This document shows positions 36,236-44,870 of a stretch of 64,000 nt of DNA, in pieces. Positions within the stretch are counted from its first letter, which is position 1, and every line of letters starts with the position of its first letter. The stretch covers positions 620,001 through 684,000 of the forward strand of contig NZ_CP047030.1 in NCBI RefSeq assembly GCF_009796825.1, given 5' to 3'. The notes beneath the pieces were generated by a model, which saw only the letters and a program-made list of their open reading frames with translations, did no database searches and was not told the DNA's origin. This DNA is from Algibacter sp. L3A6 (GTDB lineage Bacteria; Bacteroidota; Bacteroidia; Flavobacteriales; Flavobacteriaceae). A program made the translations under genes and the position numbers.

Positions 36236-36952
36236 ATGTCTAATACTAACAAATTTCAATTTAAAAAAAACATGAGAATTAAATTAGCCGCATTATCATT
36301 ATTTGCTTTCTGTGCAATATTTAACGCAGAAGCACAAAAATTAAAAAAGTTTGGAAGTTCTATTGAAAAGAAAATAGGACCAAAAACAATTAAAGTACCT
36401 TACACAGATGTTATTTCTTATTTAGGATATGCTTCTGTAGGAAATGAAGATGAAGTTGTAGATGGTAAAAAATTCTACTATATTTATTTATGGGTTCCTG
36501 CTGTTGCTCCAGAATTAGGAGTTAGAATGCTTTCTCCTGTTGCTAAAACAAAAATTAAAGACGCAATAGAATCTGAGGCTTACACAGAAAATGCATCTTC
36601 TAGCGATTATTTTGATACTTACATCACTTTAGAGCGTTCTACTATTTTCACAAAAGAAAATATTACTGAAGAGGCTGCTAAAAGCGCAACTTGGACAAAA
36701 CTAGCAAGTAACGATGACAGTAGTGAAATGCCTAAACAACCAAGTGGAAGCAGCTACAACTCTTTATTAAGATACAAAAGTGAAGTTGGAAGCCCAACAA
36801 AAGCTTTAACTGCTGGTTTATACAGAATTGGTTTTACAACTTACAAAACAGGTGAAGTTAAAGGAACATTTTTAGCAGAAGTTGCAGCTCCAGTAAAATT
36901 ACCAGGTGTTGTTATGGCTAAAACCATTGCCGAATTAAAAAAAGGACTATAA
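36236..36952 (+). CDS. LipL32-family surface protein
   Basis: A 238-residue exported protein whose sequence follows leptospiral LipL32 closely in order and spacing: VPYTDVISYLGYASVG, YIYLWVPAVAPELGVRMLSP, YFDTYITLERS, YNSLLRYK, and GLYRIGFTTYKTGEVKGTF. I made this comparison from memory of the LipL32 sequence. Unlike LipL32 it has no lipobox and appears to be cut by signal peptidase I (FNAEAQ). The start could also be ATG 36272. It is the last gene of the operon and is followed by a terminator. In leptospires the protein is a dominant outer-membrane protein; the role here is unknown. Confidence 0.85.
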   Translation: MSNTNKFQFKKNMRIKLAALSLFAFCAIFNAEAQKLKKFGSSIEKKIGPKTIKVPYTDVISYLGYASVGNEDEVVDGKKFYYIYLWVPAVAPELGVRMLSPVAKTKIKDAIESEAYTENASSSDYFDTYITLERSTIFTKENITEEAAKSATWTKLASNDDSSEMPKQPSGSSYNSLLRYKSEVGSPTKALTAGLYRIGFTTYKTGEVKGTFLAEVAAPVKLPGVVMAKTIAELKKGL

Positions 36953-36988
36953 TACAGAATTACAGACATCCTTTTTTTTAACTTAATT

Positions 36989-37019
36989 AAGCACCTCTTT
37001 TAAAGGAGGTGCTTTTTTT
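36989..37019 (+). terminator. Intrinsic terminator after the LipL32-like gene
   Basis: A 9-bp stem AAGCACCTC/GAGGTGCTT with a short AT loop, followed by a run of Ts, about 37 bp after the stop codon. Confidence 0.88.
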
Positions 37020-37211
37020 ATGCCATTACTTCTCAAAAAGAAAGTAAAAATTTACACTTAAAAACTGAATTTAAAACACGCTTTGTAAGCCATTATAAAC
37101 ACAATTATTCATGACGTTTCCATAACACTACAATAAACCAAGTACTTACGCATTACCCAGTATCACTAAGCTTTTTTTATCTATTTTAGTAATCCCTAAG
37201 AACACTAAATA

Positions 37212-38354
37212 ATGAAAAAAAACCCTCTGGCATTTATTATATGCCTAGTGAACTGTTGCCAAATTTTTTCTCAAGTTGGTATCGGCACCACAACTCCAGA
37301 TCCATCATCGATTTTAGAAATTAATTCTCAAACACAAGGGCTTTTACTCCCTAGAATGACTTTATTAGAAAGAAACGCCATCGCATCTCCTGCCGAAGGT
37401 TTGTTTATTTATAATTTAGACAGCAAATGCTTTCAGTATTATAAAGGTACAACTTGGTCGGGTTGCTTAGGAGAATCTCCCACAAATGCTTTAGAATGTA
37501 GCTCTCCAGCATCTAATGGCGGGTATGCTATAGGTACACCCCTAACAAGCGCGAACACCATTACGGTAGACGTTCTTGTTAATTCAATAGAAGCTTATAA
37601 CATAAGTACAAATACAGTTAATGGTTATAGTTTTTCTGCCTCTGGAGTCTTTAGTGCAATTGGTCTAAATACCATTACGCTTTCAGGATCTGGAACCCCA
37701 ATAGCCGAACAAACCGATAGCTTTACTATCACTTATTTAGAAAAAGGTGATACCTGTAATATAAATATAGGCGTTACATCTGTTTTATCAAGTTGCTTGG
37801 CATACCTTAATGCAGGCTCCACAACCGATGGCATATATTCTGTAGATCCAGATGGAAGCGGCCCAAACCCTGCTTACGATTGCTATTGCGACATGACGAG
37901 CGACGGTGGCGGATGGACCTTAGTATTTAACCACAATACCGCAGGTGGTTATTGGACAAACGACGCGGAAGCCAGCGAATTTAACATCGCATCTCCAGGT
38001 TTAACAACCAATAAATATTCTATTTTAAGTAAACTAGACGAAATTAAAAGCGCCGCAGCCTACGAGTTTAGAATATATTACCCAACCTTAGGCTTAAGAA
38101 ACCATTGGAGCCAGACCTTTGACCCAAGAACAAGTGCTTCAACAACTAGACCTGTAACTGGTTACACCGCAATTAACATTGATATGACTAATAATAGTTG
38201 GGGAGGTTTAGAGTTATCAGGAGGTAGTACTTATTTAGATGGCTCAGTAAATAGCGGAAGCTGGTTTTACTCTATAGGTAGTGTTAATCCATGGGGCGGA
38301 GGTATTCCATCAAACAGCACAGCAGTAAATCATGTTCAATTATTTATTCGTTAA
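37212..38354 (+). CDS. Secreted protein with a fibrinogen C-terminal-like domain
   Basis: A 380-residue exported protein (signal peptide to about FSQVG). The N-terminal segment GIGTTTPDPSSILEINS...GLLLPRMT is a widespread leader of Bacteroidota surface proteins. The C-terminal part (from about 195) carries the fibrinogen/intelectin-type start, DGIYSVDPDGSG, followed by CYCDMTSDGGGWTLVF. There is no type-B or type-A sorting domain that I can see, so how it reaches the surface is unclear. Such domains usually bind glycans. It stands alone, with a gap of 259 bp upstream. Confidence 0.8.
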   Translation: MKKNPLAFIICLVNCCQIFSQVGIGTTTPDPSSILEINSQTQGLLLPRMTLLERNAIASPAEGLFIYNLDSKCFQYYKGTTWSGCLGESPTNALECSSPASNGGYAIGTPLTSANTITVDVLVNSIEAYNISTNTVNGYSFSASGVFSAIGLNTITLSGSGTPIAEQTDSFTITYLEKGDTCNINIGVTSVLSSCLAYLNAGSTTDGIYSVDPDGSGPNPAYDCYCDMTSDGGGWTLVFNHNTAGGYWTNDAEASEFNIASPGLTTNKYSILSKLDEIKSAAAYEFRIYYPTLGLRNHWSQTFDPRTSASTTRPVTGYTAINIDMTNNSWGGLELSGGSTYLDGSVNSGSWFYSIGSVNPWGGGIPSNSTAVNHVQLFIR

Positions 38355-38400
38355 ATCTAAATATTACATTTACACTTAGTTATTTATTTTTTAAGAAGGC

Positions 38401-38408
38401 TATCTTTG
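38401..38408 (+). promoter_or_regulatory. Promoter -7 box of the radical SAM gene
   Basis: TATCTTTG is an exact TAnnTTTG match ending only 4 bp before ATG 38413. With the usual distance to the transcription start, the mRNA would be leaderless or nearly so. Confidence 0.6.
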
Positions 38409-38412
38409 CAGC

Positions 38413-40284
38413 ATGCAAACCAAAGTCCTTTTTATAACACCACCGTTTACTCAATTAAACACAGCATATCCAGCAACAGCTTATTTAAAAGGCTTTCTGG
38501 AAATACACGATATATCTGTGCCACATTGCGACTTAAGCATTGAGCTATTTACGGCTGTTTTTAAAAGCGATTTTTTGAGCGCCATGTTTGCAGAAGCAAA
38601 AGCTCTAGGTAATTATAATTACCCTGAAGTTAGCAAAATGAAATCACTGTACATATCTAGAGTAGACACCGTTATTGCATTTCTACAAAAGCATGATATT
38701 GAAACAGCTTATAAAATTTTAAAAGACGATTTTTTACCACAAGGTCATCGCTTAAAACATGTTAACAACAAAATTGAATGGGCAGCAGGCGATGTAGGTA
38801 TTATAGACAAAGCTAAACATTACGCTACACTTTTTATTGAAGAAATAGGCGATTTTATACAAGCCAACGTAGACGAGTTTTTTGCATTCACAAAATACGC
38901 CGAGCAAATTGCAACATCGGCAAGTAGTTTCAATCAATTAGACGAGTTTTTAAGTTACCAGCCTACACTTATCGAAGAGCAAATGCTCGATATTTTAGTC
39001 GCTCAAATCGAAAACCACAATCCAAATTTAGTTTGTTTTACTATTCCCTTTCCGGGGAATTTATTCGCAGCTTTACGCTGTGCACAATTTATTAAGCAAC
39101 TTTTCCCAGATATTCATGTGGCTTTTGGAGGTGGGTATTGCAACACCGAATTACGCTCACTAGAAGATCCTAGAATTTTTGAATTTGTCGATTTTATATC
39201 TCTCGATGATGGCGAAGGCCCGTTATTAAAAATGGTAAACTACCTAGATGGCAACATCGGTATCGACCAACTAGAGCGCACATTTGTTCTAGAAAACAAT
39301 AAGGTGGTTTATAAAAACAAGGTTCCAAATACCATTTATCATCATAAAAATCTTCCTGCACCCAACTATTCAGGATTACCATACAATAAATACGTTTCTT
39401 TTTTAGACGTTGTAAACCCCATGCACCGTATGTGGACCGATGCCCGATGGAATAAACTAACCATTTCTCATGGATGCTACTGGAAACAATGCTCCTTTTG
39501 CGATGTTAGCCTAGATTATATTGGCAATTACCAAAACACAACGGCTGTAGATTTAGTCAATAAAATCGAGAAAATAATAAAAGACACCGGTATTACAGGT
39601 TTCCATTTTGTAGACGAAGCTGCTCCACCAAAAATGTTACGCGCCCTATCAAAAGAGCTTATAGAACGTAACCTAAAAATCACTTGGTGGACAAACATTA
39701 GATTCGAAAAAACATTCGATTTCGACTTATGCCAAATCATGGCACAATCGGGCTGTATAGCCGTAACCGGCGGACTAGAAGTAGCCTCAGACCGTTTATT
39801 ATCTAAAATGAAAAAAGGTGTGGATATTGCACAAGTTACCCGAGTAACCCATCATTTTTCACAAAACGACATCATGGTTCACGCCTATCTCATGTATGGA
39901 TTTCCAACCCAAACCGAGCAAGAAACCATCGATTCTCTCGAAGTAGTAAGGCAACTATTCGAAAGAAACTGTATACAATCGGCATTTTGGCACCAATTTA
40001 CAACCACAATACATAGCCCAATTGGTCAAAACCCAGAAGCCTTTGGCATCAAAATAACAGGTCCTGTTTTCGAAGGTTTTGCACAAAACGATCTGTACCA
40101 TAAAGACATACAAGGCGCCGATCATCCTAAATACACAAAAGGTCTAAACTTGGCATTACACAACTATTTAAACAATGCCGGACTCCAAGATAACTTACAA
40201 AATTGGTTCGATTTCCCTATTCCTTCAACCAGCCATTCAAAAGGTTTAATAGAAAGTTTTTTAGAAGAATTAGCTATAAAATAA
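38413..40284 (+). CDS. B12-binding radical SAM protein
   Basis: A 623-residue protein. The N-terminal half contains a cobalamin-binding-like Rossmann fold (NPNLVCFTIPFPGNLFAALR; HVAFGGGYCNTELRSL; DFISLDDGEG). The radical SAM domain starts at about residue 350 with SHGCYWKQCSFCD; the cysteines are spaced CX4CX2C, not the usual CX3CX2C. Later segments fit the barrel (FVDEAAPPKML, GCIAVTGGLEVASDRLL, HAYLMYGFPTQTEQE). Members of this group modify unreactive carbons, such as methylation. The product is unknown, and no peptide substrate or partner gene is adjacent. Confidence 0.87.
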   Translation: MQTKVLFITPPFTQLNTAYPATAYLKGFLEIHDISVPHCDLSIELFTAVFKSDFLSAMFAEAKALGNYNYPEVSKMKSLYISRVDTVIAFLQKHDIETAYKILKDDFLPQGHRLKHVNNKIEWAAGDVGIIDKAKHYATLFIEEIGDFIQANVDEFFAFTKYAEQIATSASSFNQLDEFLSYQPTLIEEQMLDILVAQIENHNPNLVCFTIPFPGNLFAALRCAQFIKQLFPDIHVAFGGGYCNTELRSLEDPRIFEFVDFISLDDGEGPLLKMVNYLDGNIGIDQLERTFVLENNKVVYKNKVPNTIYHHKNLPAPNYSGLPYNKYVSFLDVVNPMHRMWTDARWNKLTISHGCYWKQCSFCDVSLDYIGNYQNTTAVDLVNKIEKIIKDTGITGFHFVDEAAPPKMLRALSKELIERNLKITWWTNIRFEKTFDFDLCQIMAQSGCIAVTGGLEVASDRLLSKMKKGVDIAQVTRVTHHFSQNDIMVHAYLMYGFPTQTEQETIDSLEVVRQLFERNCIQSAFWHQFTTTIHSPIGQNPEAFGIKITGPVFEGFAQNDLYHKDIQGADHPKYTKGLNLALHNYLNNAGLQDNLQNWFDFPIPSTSHSKGLIESFLEELAIK

Positions 40285-40286
40285 TT

Positions 40287-40376
40287 GGGCGTTACCCGAA
40301 AAGGGTCGGGCTTTACGTTTCAAGTCCTCGCACCTCCTCTGTCGGGCTGTGGGCTTTTCTCTGCAATCCCTAACGC
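40287..40376. repeat. Structured intergenic element (GGGCGTTA...TAACGC)
   Basis: A GC-richer island of about 90 bp right after a stop codon. The ends GCGTTA (40289-40294) and TAACGC (40371-40376) are exact inverted complements, and an ACCC-GAAAA-GGGT hairpin lies at 40294-40306. The phrases GGGCGTTACCC, GGGTCGGGCT and CAATCCCTAACGC match, as I recall, a common unnamed intergenic repeat of Bacteroidota genomes. No coding potential is visible. Confidence 0.55.
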
Positions 40377-40431
40377 GGAAAAAACTGCTGAGGTTTAACT
40401 TTATCTAAAGCCTGACATTTGTTTAGGTTTG

Positions 40432-40495
40432 TCCCAGAGTAGATGTTTCACAGTCTTTAAATCTATAATGCGATGTCTCCTATCGTCGACATGAT
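40432..40495. repeat. Solo degenerate copy of the 126-bp-array palindrome family
   Basis: GCGATGTCTCCTATCGTCGA followed by CATGAT (40470-40495) is a close match to the right arm of the nine-unit array at 28.4 kb. Upstream, CACAGT and a weak GTCCCAGAGTAGATG-like left arm can be aligned with poorer identity. Confidence 0.65.
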
Positions 40496-40528
40496 AGATA
40501 GAATCAAAACATGTAAACCTTACAAAAC

Positions 40529-41107
40529 TCACTTCTCAACCACAATATCATAACTAGCTAAAAGACCTTCAATGCCTTCCAAAGAAAACTTAGCGCCTTT
40601 AATTTTATTTCTTTCAGGATAAATATTATAATTAATAGCTTTTCGAAAATCGGCTTTTTCCAAATTAGTATTTTGAAAAGTAGCCCCTTGAAAATCACAA
40701 TCATCAAAAGTGCAACGACTTAAATTAGCCTCAGTAAATTCCACATTATGAAGTTTAGAATTAATCATTTTAGTACGACTTAAATCTACTTGATAAAAGG
40801 AAGAGTGATTAAGCTGGCAGTTTTCAATATATAATGCAAAACCAAACGAGTTACAACTTTCAAAATGTACACCCAAAACTTTACATCCTAAAAGTTTCAC
40901 ATCTTGAAACGATGAACTTGTTAGGTTTGCCGAACTAAAATTGCAATCTATAAACTCGCATTCTAAAAATCTAACTTCCGATAGAAACCCTTCAGAAAAA
41001 TTACAATTTTTAAACGTGCAATATTCGTAATCACCTTTTGGAATTCGGTTTACGGAATAATCTTGTTTATCGAAAATTTCATCTTCATATAAAGGTGCGG
41101 ACATCAT
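40529..41107 (-). CDS. Pentapeptide repeat protein
   Basis: A 192-residue protein of pentapeptide repeats (A(D/N)LxX type), forming a right-handed quadrilateral beta-helix over about residues 25-175. Examples are CTFKNCNFSEGF, CEFIDCNFSSANLTSSSF and ANLSRCTFDDCDFQGATF. It lacks signal and membrane segments. Proteins of this fold can shield DNA gyrase from inhibitors, but most are of unknown role. It is the last gene after nudix-plsC-recQ on this strand, 67 bp after recQ. Confidence 0.88.
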   Translation of the reverse strand: MMSAPLYEDEIFDKQDYSVNRIPKGDYEYCTFKNCNFSEGFLSEVRFLECEFIDCNFSSANLTSSSFQDVKLLGCKVLGVHFESCNSFGFALYIENCQLNHSSFYQVDLSRTKMINSKLHNVEFTEANLSRCTFDDCDFQGATFQNTNLEKADFRKAINYNIYPERNKIKGAKFSLEGIEGLLASYDIVVEK

Positions 41108-41174
41108 TTACAAAACTTTATGGACTTAAAAACCGAAGTTAACTTATTTTAAACGAAACTCTAATTAAAAACAA

Positions 41175-43325
41175 TTAGTCTTTCTCAATAATACTTAATG
41201 CTAAACGAATTTTAAAATAGTCGATACTCTCATTAAAATAATCAAAATACGCACGTAGTGCTTTTGGAGAACCAAGAGCTTTTTTAGCTTTTCGTATGGC
41301 TTCAACATCGCTTTTAGAAACAAAATCGTATAGATTAATTTGTTTACCCATGCTGTATAACTTAGCAATATGAGAGTAAACAGTGGTTGTACCTAACTTA
41401 CGCTGCATAGCAATTTCATCTATTGATAAGCCCGATTTGTACAAATCGTATGTCTTTATATAAGTATCACCTTTTTTAACTTTTTTAGGCTTAGACCCCA
41501 TGAAATTCATGATTTCAGCCATAAACTCATCACCATAAACTTCAAGCTTACGCTGCCCTACTCCACTAATTCTTAAAAAATCGTCATCACTTAATGGGCG
41601 CTCTTTTTCAATTTCTTTTAACGTAGCATCACTAAAAACTAAATAAGCAGGAATATCTTCCTCTTGTGCTATTTTATAACGTAATCTTCTAAGACGTTCA
41701 AATAAACTATCAGTTACAACCTTAGCTTTTGTTCTTGCTTTTGTGGTTTTGGTCCTTTTTGTTCGTGTACGTTTCTCTTTAATAACAGGTTTTATTTCTG
41801 TAATCACTAATGGTTTTGTTAGCGCGACTTTAGCTCCTTTAAACAACACATTATTTGAAAATTCGGTAAGTTGCAAAGCATTATTTTTATGAAACGCAAT
41901 TTCGCAAAACCCTTGATTTATAAGTTGAATTACAAAATGCTGCCAATGCTTCCAAGCAATATCATTACCAATACCAAACGTGCGTACATTTTGATAACCT
42001 TTTGCCAAAACAGCCGCATTTTGCGAACCACGAAGTACATCGATAATCATACCCATCGCTTCCTTTTCTTGTAAACGATAGACTGCCGAAAGAATTTTTT
42101 GAGCAATTACAGTACCATCGAAAAACTGTGGAGGATTTTTACAAACATCGCAATTCCCGCAGTTGCCACCAAGCAACTCTCCGAAGTAACTTAATAGAAT
42201 TTTACGTCGGCATGTGGTTGACTCTGCAAACTGTTTCATTCTATCTAATTTCGCTATCTGTACAGCCTCATTGGTAGCACCGCTTGCAAAATTTTGTAAT
42301 TGAATAACATCGGCATAACTATGAAATAATAACGCATGCGAGGTTAAGCCATCTCGTCCTGCACGCCCAATTTCTTGATAATAACCTTCAATGTTTTTAG
42401 GCATATTATAATGCACCACCCAACGCACATTAGATTTATCTATTCCCATACCGAAAGCAACGGTTGCGCAGACAATTTGGGTTTTATCACGAATAAAAGA
42501 TTCTTGAACTTTACTTCGTTTTTCAAAATTTAACCCGGCATGATACGCTTCCGCATGAATCCCATTGGTTTTTAATTTTTTAGATAGCTGTTCTGTAGTT
42601 TTTCGGCTTAGGCAATAAATAATTCCCGACTGGTTTGGTCTGGCATTTATAAATTTAACTATTTGAGAAATTCGGTTATTGGCCGTTCTAACTTCCAATC
42701 CTATATTTTTTCTATCGAAAGATGAAATAAAACGCTCGGCATGCTCTATGCGTAATTGTTTTACAATATCTTCTCTAGTTGCTTTATCCGCAGTAGCAGT
42801 TAAGGCAATAAACGGAATATTAGGTAATGTAGATTTTAAAAAACCAAGTTGTTGATACGATGGTCTAAAATCGTGTCCCCAAGAAGAAATACAATGCGCC
42901 TCGTCTATAGCAACACAGCTAATATATTTTTCAGTTAAAATATTTTGTAACGCCGCTAAACTTTCTGGAGCAACATAAAGTAGTTTTATTTCTGCTGTAA
43001 TAACACTTTCTATAATAGCAAATTGCTCTTCGCTACTTTGGCTACTATTAAAATAAGATGCAGGAATACCATTGGCGTTTAAACCATCGACCTGATCTTT
43101 CATTAGCGCTATAAGCGGAGAAATAACAATGGTAACGCCTTTAAAGGACAACGCCGGAAGCTGAAAACAAATAGATTTACCACCTCCTGTTGGCATAATA
43201 ACCAAGCAGTCTTTTTTATTGAGTACAGACTCTACAATATCTTGTTGATTTACTCTAAAAGAATCGTAACCAAAATAGTTTTTTAAGTTTGAAAACACCT
43301 GATCGTTGGTGGCTGTTCTTGGCAT
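41175..43325 (-). CDS. recQ: ATP-dependent DNA helicase RecQ
   Basis: A 716-residue RecQ helicase. The Walker A is MPTGGGKS, motif II is AIDEAHCISSWGHDFRPSY, and motif VI lies in YYQEIGRAGRDG. The RQC zinc site (CRRKILLSYFGE; CGNCDVC) and an HRDC domain (about 535-610) follow, then a C-terminal HTH-like segment (SIDEIAMQRKLGTTTVYSHI) common in Bacteroidota RecQ. It unwinds DNA in recombination and repair. It follows the acyltransferase gene by 40 bp in the same direction. Confidence 0.95.
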   Translation of the reverse strand: MPRTATNDQVFSNLKNYFGYDSFRVNQQDIVESVLNKKDCLVIMPTGGGKSICFQLPALSFKGVTIVISPLIALMKDQVDGLNANGIPASYFNSSQSSEEQFAIIESVITAEIKLLYVAPESLAALQNILTEKYISCVAIDEAHCISSWGHDFRPSYQQLGFLKSTLPNIPFIALTATADKATREDIVKQLRIEHAERFISSFDRKNIGLEVRTANNRISQIVKFINARPNQSGIIYCLSRKTTEQLSKKLKTNGIHAEAYHAGLNFEKRSKVQESFIRDKTQIVCATVAFGMGIDKSNVRWVVHYNMPKNIEGYYQEIGRAGRDGLTSHALLFHSYADVIQLQNFASGATNEAVQIAKLDRMKQFAESTTCRRKILLSYFGELLGGNCGNCDVCKNPPQFFDGTVIAQKILSAVYRLQEKEAMGMIIDVLRGSQNAAVLAKGYQNVRTFGIGNDIAWKHWQHFVIQLINQGFCEIAFHKNNALQLTEFSNNVLFKGAKVALTKPLVITEIKPVIKEKRTRTKRTKTTKARTKAKVVTDSLFERLRRLRYKIAQEEDIPAYLVFSDATLKEIEKERPLSDDDFLRISGVGQRKLEVYGDEFMAEIMNFMGSKPKKVKKGDTYIKTYDLYKSGLSIDEIAMQRKLGTTTVYSHIAKLYSMGKQINLYDFVSKSDVEAIRKAKKALGSPKALRAYFDYFNESIDYFKIRLALSIIEKD

Positions 43326-43365
43326 TAATTTAAGTGTAAACGGTAAACATTAAAAGCATAATGTT

Positions 43366-44163
43366 TTACCATTCGCGCTTTTTATTTAATTCCTCCAGAG
43401 CTGCTAAATCTTTTTGTGAAACTACTTTTAAGAAAGATGAATGTTGCTCTATAGCATATTCTATCTTTTCTACGATATCTGCATGCGTATCGTTTTCGTA
43501 ATCTATTTCTAAAGGTTCTTTAATTTCAAAAGATTGAAATATATTTTTCTTCTTAATAAATAATCCTTTTTTATCAAACGATCTACGAAAACCATCGATA
43601 ACGATTGGTACAACAATTGGTTTGTAACGTTTAATAATATGCGCTGTTCCTTTCCTGATAGGTTTAAAAGGTGTAGTTGTACCTTGTGGAAAGGTAATAA
43701 CCCAACCATCGTCTAAAGCTTTCCCTATACTAGAAATGTCGCTCATTTTAACCTGACGATTAACATCTTTACCTTCCGATCTCCAAGTACGTTCTATACT
43801 AATAGAGCCCATGTAAGCTAAGATTTTTGGTAATAACCCCGCTTTCATAGTTTCTTTCGCGGCTATGTAATAGATATTAAGTTTTGGATCCCAGATATAA
43901 CCTATGTTTTTTATAGAATCTGTTCTTCCGCTTAAACTCGCATTAAAAACATGAAACATAGCTACAACATCTGCGAAATACGTTTGATGGTTTGATACAA
44001 AAAGCACATTGGTATCGGGTAAATTTTTAATAATTTCCGATCCTTCAATTTGTAGTTCATTAAAGCCACGAAATCTCCTATGTGTTATCACACCAAAGAT
44101 TCTAATTAGCCATTTCTTTAAAAATAATATATGTCCGAACGGATTTCTTTTAAACAATCCCAT
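43366..44163 (-). CDS. PlsC-like 1-acyl-sn-glycerol-3-phosphate acyltransferase
   Basis: A 265-residue membrane-associated acyltransferase. The catalytic motif appears as SNHQTYFADV, with five rather than four residues between His and Asp. The glycerophosphate-site motif is FPQGTTTP (Gln in place of the common Glu), followed by KGTAHIIKRYKPIVVPIVI. The N-terminus has one hydrophobic/basic segment. It probably acylates lysophosphatidate or a related lipid. Its gene is between a Nudix hydrolase and recQ, with gaps of 61 and 40 bp. Confidence 0.85.
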   Translation of the reverse strand: MGLFKRNPFGHILFLKKWLIRIFGVITHRRFRGFNELQIEGSEIIKNLPDTNVLFVSNHQTYFADVVAMFHVFNASLSGRTDSIKNIGYIWDPKLNIYYIAAKETMKAGLLPKILAYMGSISIERTWRSEGKDVNRQVKMSDISSIGKALDDGWVITFPQGTTTPFKPIRKGTAHIIKRYKPIVVPIVIDGFRRSFDKKGLFIKKKNIFQSFEIKEPLEIDYENDTHADIVEKIEYAIEQHSSFLKVVSQKDLAALEELNKKREW

Positions 44164-44224
44164 AAATCACACGTCAAATTGATTAGTTAATATACTAAAA
44201 TACAAATGTAACAATTCTAACAGA

Positions 44225-44866
44225 TTACAAAAGCTGTTTTAATAAGTCTTTAATTTCACTGAGCATCATTGCTGTTGCTCCCCAAACTATATGCCCGTTT
44301 AAATTGAATGCAGGCACCTCGACTTCAAGGCTATACGAGGTTTTTACTGTTTTTTGAATGACTATTTTTTCATCTAAAAAATGTTGTAATTTTATTTCTA
44401 TAATGGCTTCTATTTCATCATCTTGTTTAATAAAACTAGGTTGATTTTGCAAAACACCAATAAACGGGTGCACATAAAAGTTACTTGGCGGAATATAAAC
44501 CTCAGTTAATTCTCTAATAACCTTAATGTTTTTGATAGGCACACCAACCTCTTCAAAGGTTTCGCGAACCGCAGCGTCTTGCAACGATTTATCGCTAGGT
44601 TCTAACTTTCCGCCAGGAAAGGCAACTTGCCCTGAATGTGCCCCTTTGTAAACTTTCCGAAGTATTAAAACAAAGGTTGTTTCGTTTTTATCATTAGGAT
44701 AAAATAACGCTAAAACACCCGCTTTTTTAGCCTTTTTAATAGCATCCTGCTGCTGTCTTAAAAGCTCTTGCCTAAAAGAAGGCACCATTTTAAACTGAGA
44801 AGCCTCGGCTGGTAGCGGTATATTTTTTATTTTTGAAATCGATTCTAAAAATTCATCAAAATTCAT
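44225..44866 (-). CDS. CoA pyrophosphatase-type Nudix hydrolase
   Basis: A 213-residue Nudix protein. The UPF0035/CoA-diphosphatase signature is visible: GAHSGQVAFPGGKLEPSDKS, then AVRETFEEVGV. The substrate for the family is CoA or related nucleotides. I start it at ATG 44866: the open frame extends upstream to 45028, but that part is antisense to the cyclophilin gene and reads as a low-complexity Phe/Lys string. The start lies only 4 bp from the start of the divergent cyclophilin gene. Confidence 0.88.
   Translation of the reverse strand: MNFDEFLESISKIKNIPLPAEASQFKMVPSFRQELLRQQQDAIKKAKKAGVLALFYPNDKNETTFVLILRKVYKGAHSGQVAFPGGKLEPSDKSLQDAAVRETFEEVGVPIKNIKVIRELTEVYIPPSNFYVHPFIGVLQNQPSFIKQDDEIEAIIEIKLQHFLDEKIVIQKTVKTSYSLEVEVPAFNLNGHIVWGATAMMLSEIKDLLKQLL
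44828..44835 (+). promoter_or_regulatory. Candidate -7 box of the cyclophilin gene, inside the Nudix gene
   Basis: TATTTTTG fits TAnnTTTG and lies 36 bp before ATG 44871, within the first codons of the divergent Nudix gene. No clear -33 element was seen. Confidence 0.35.
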
Positions 44867-44870
44867 TGAT

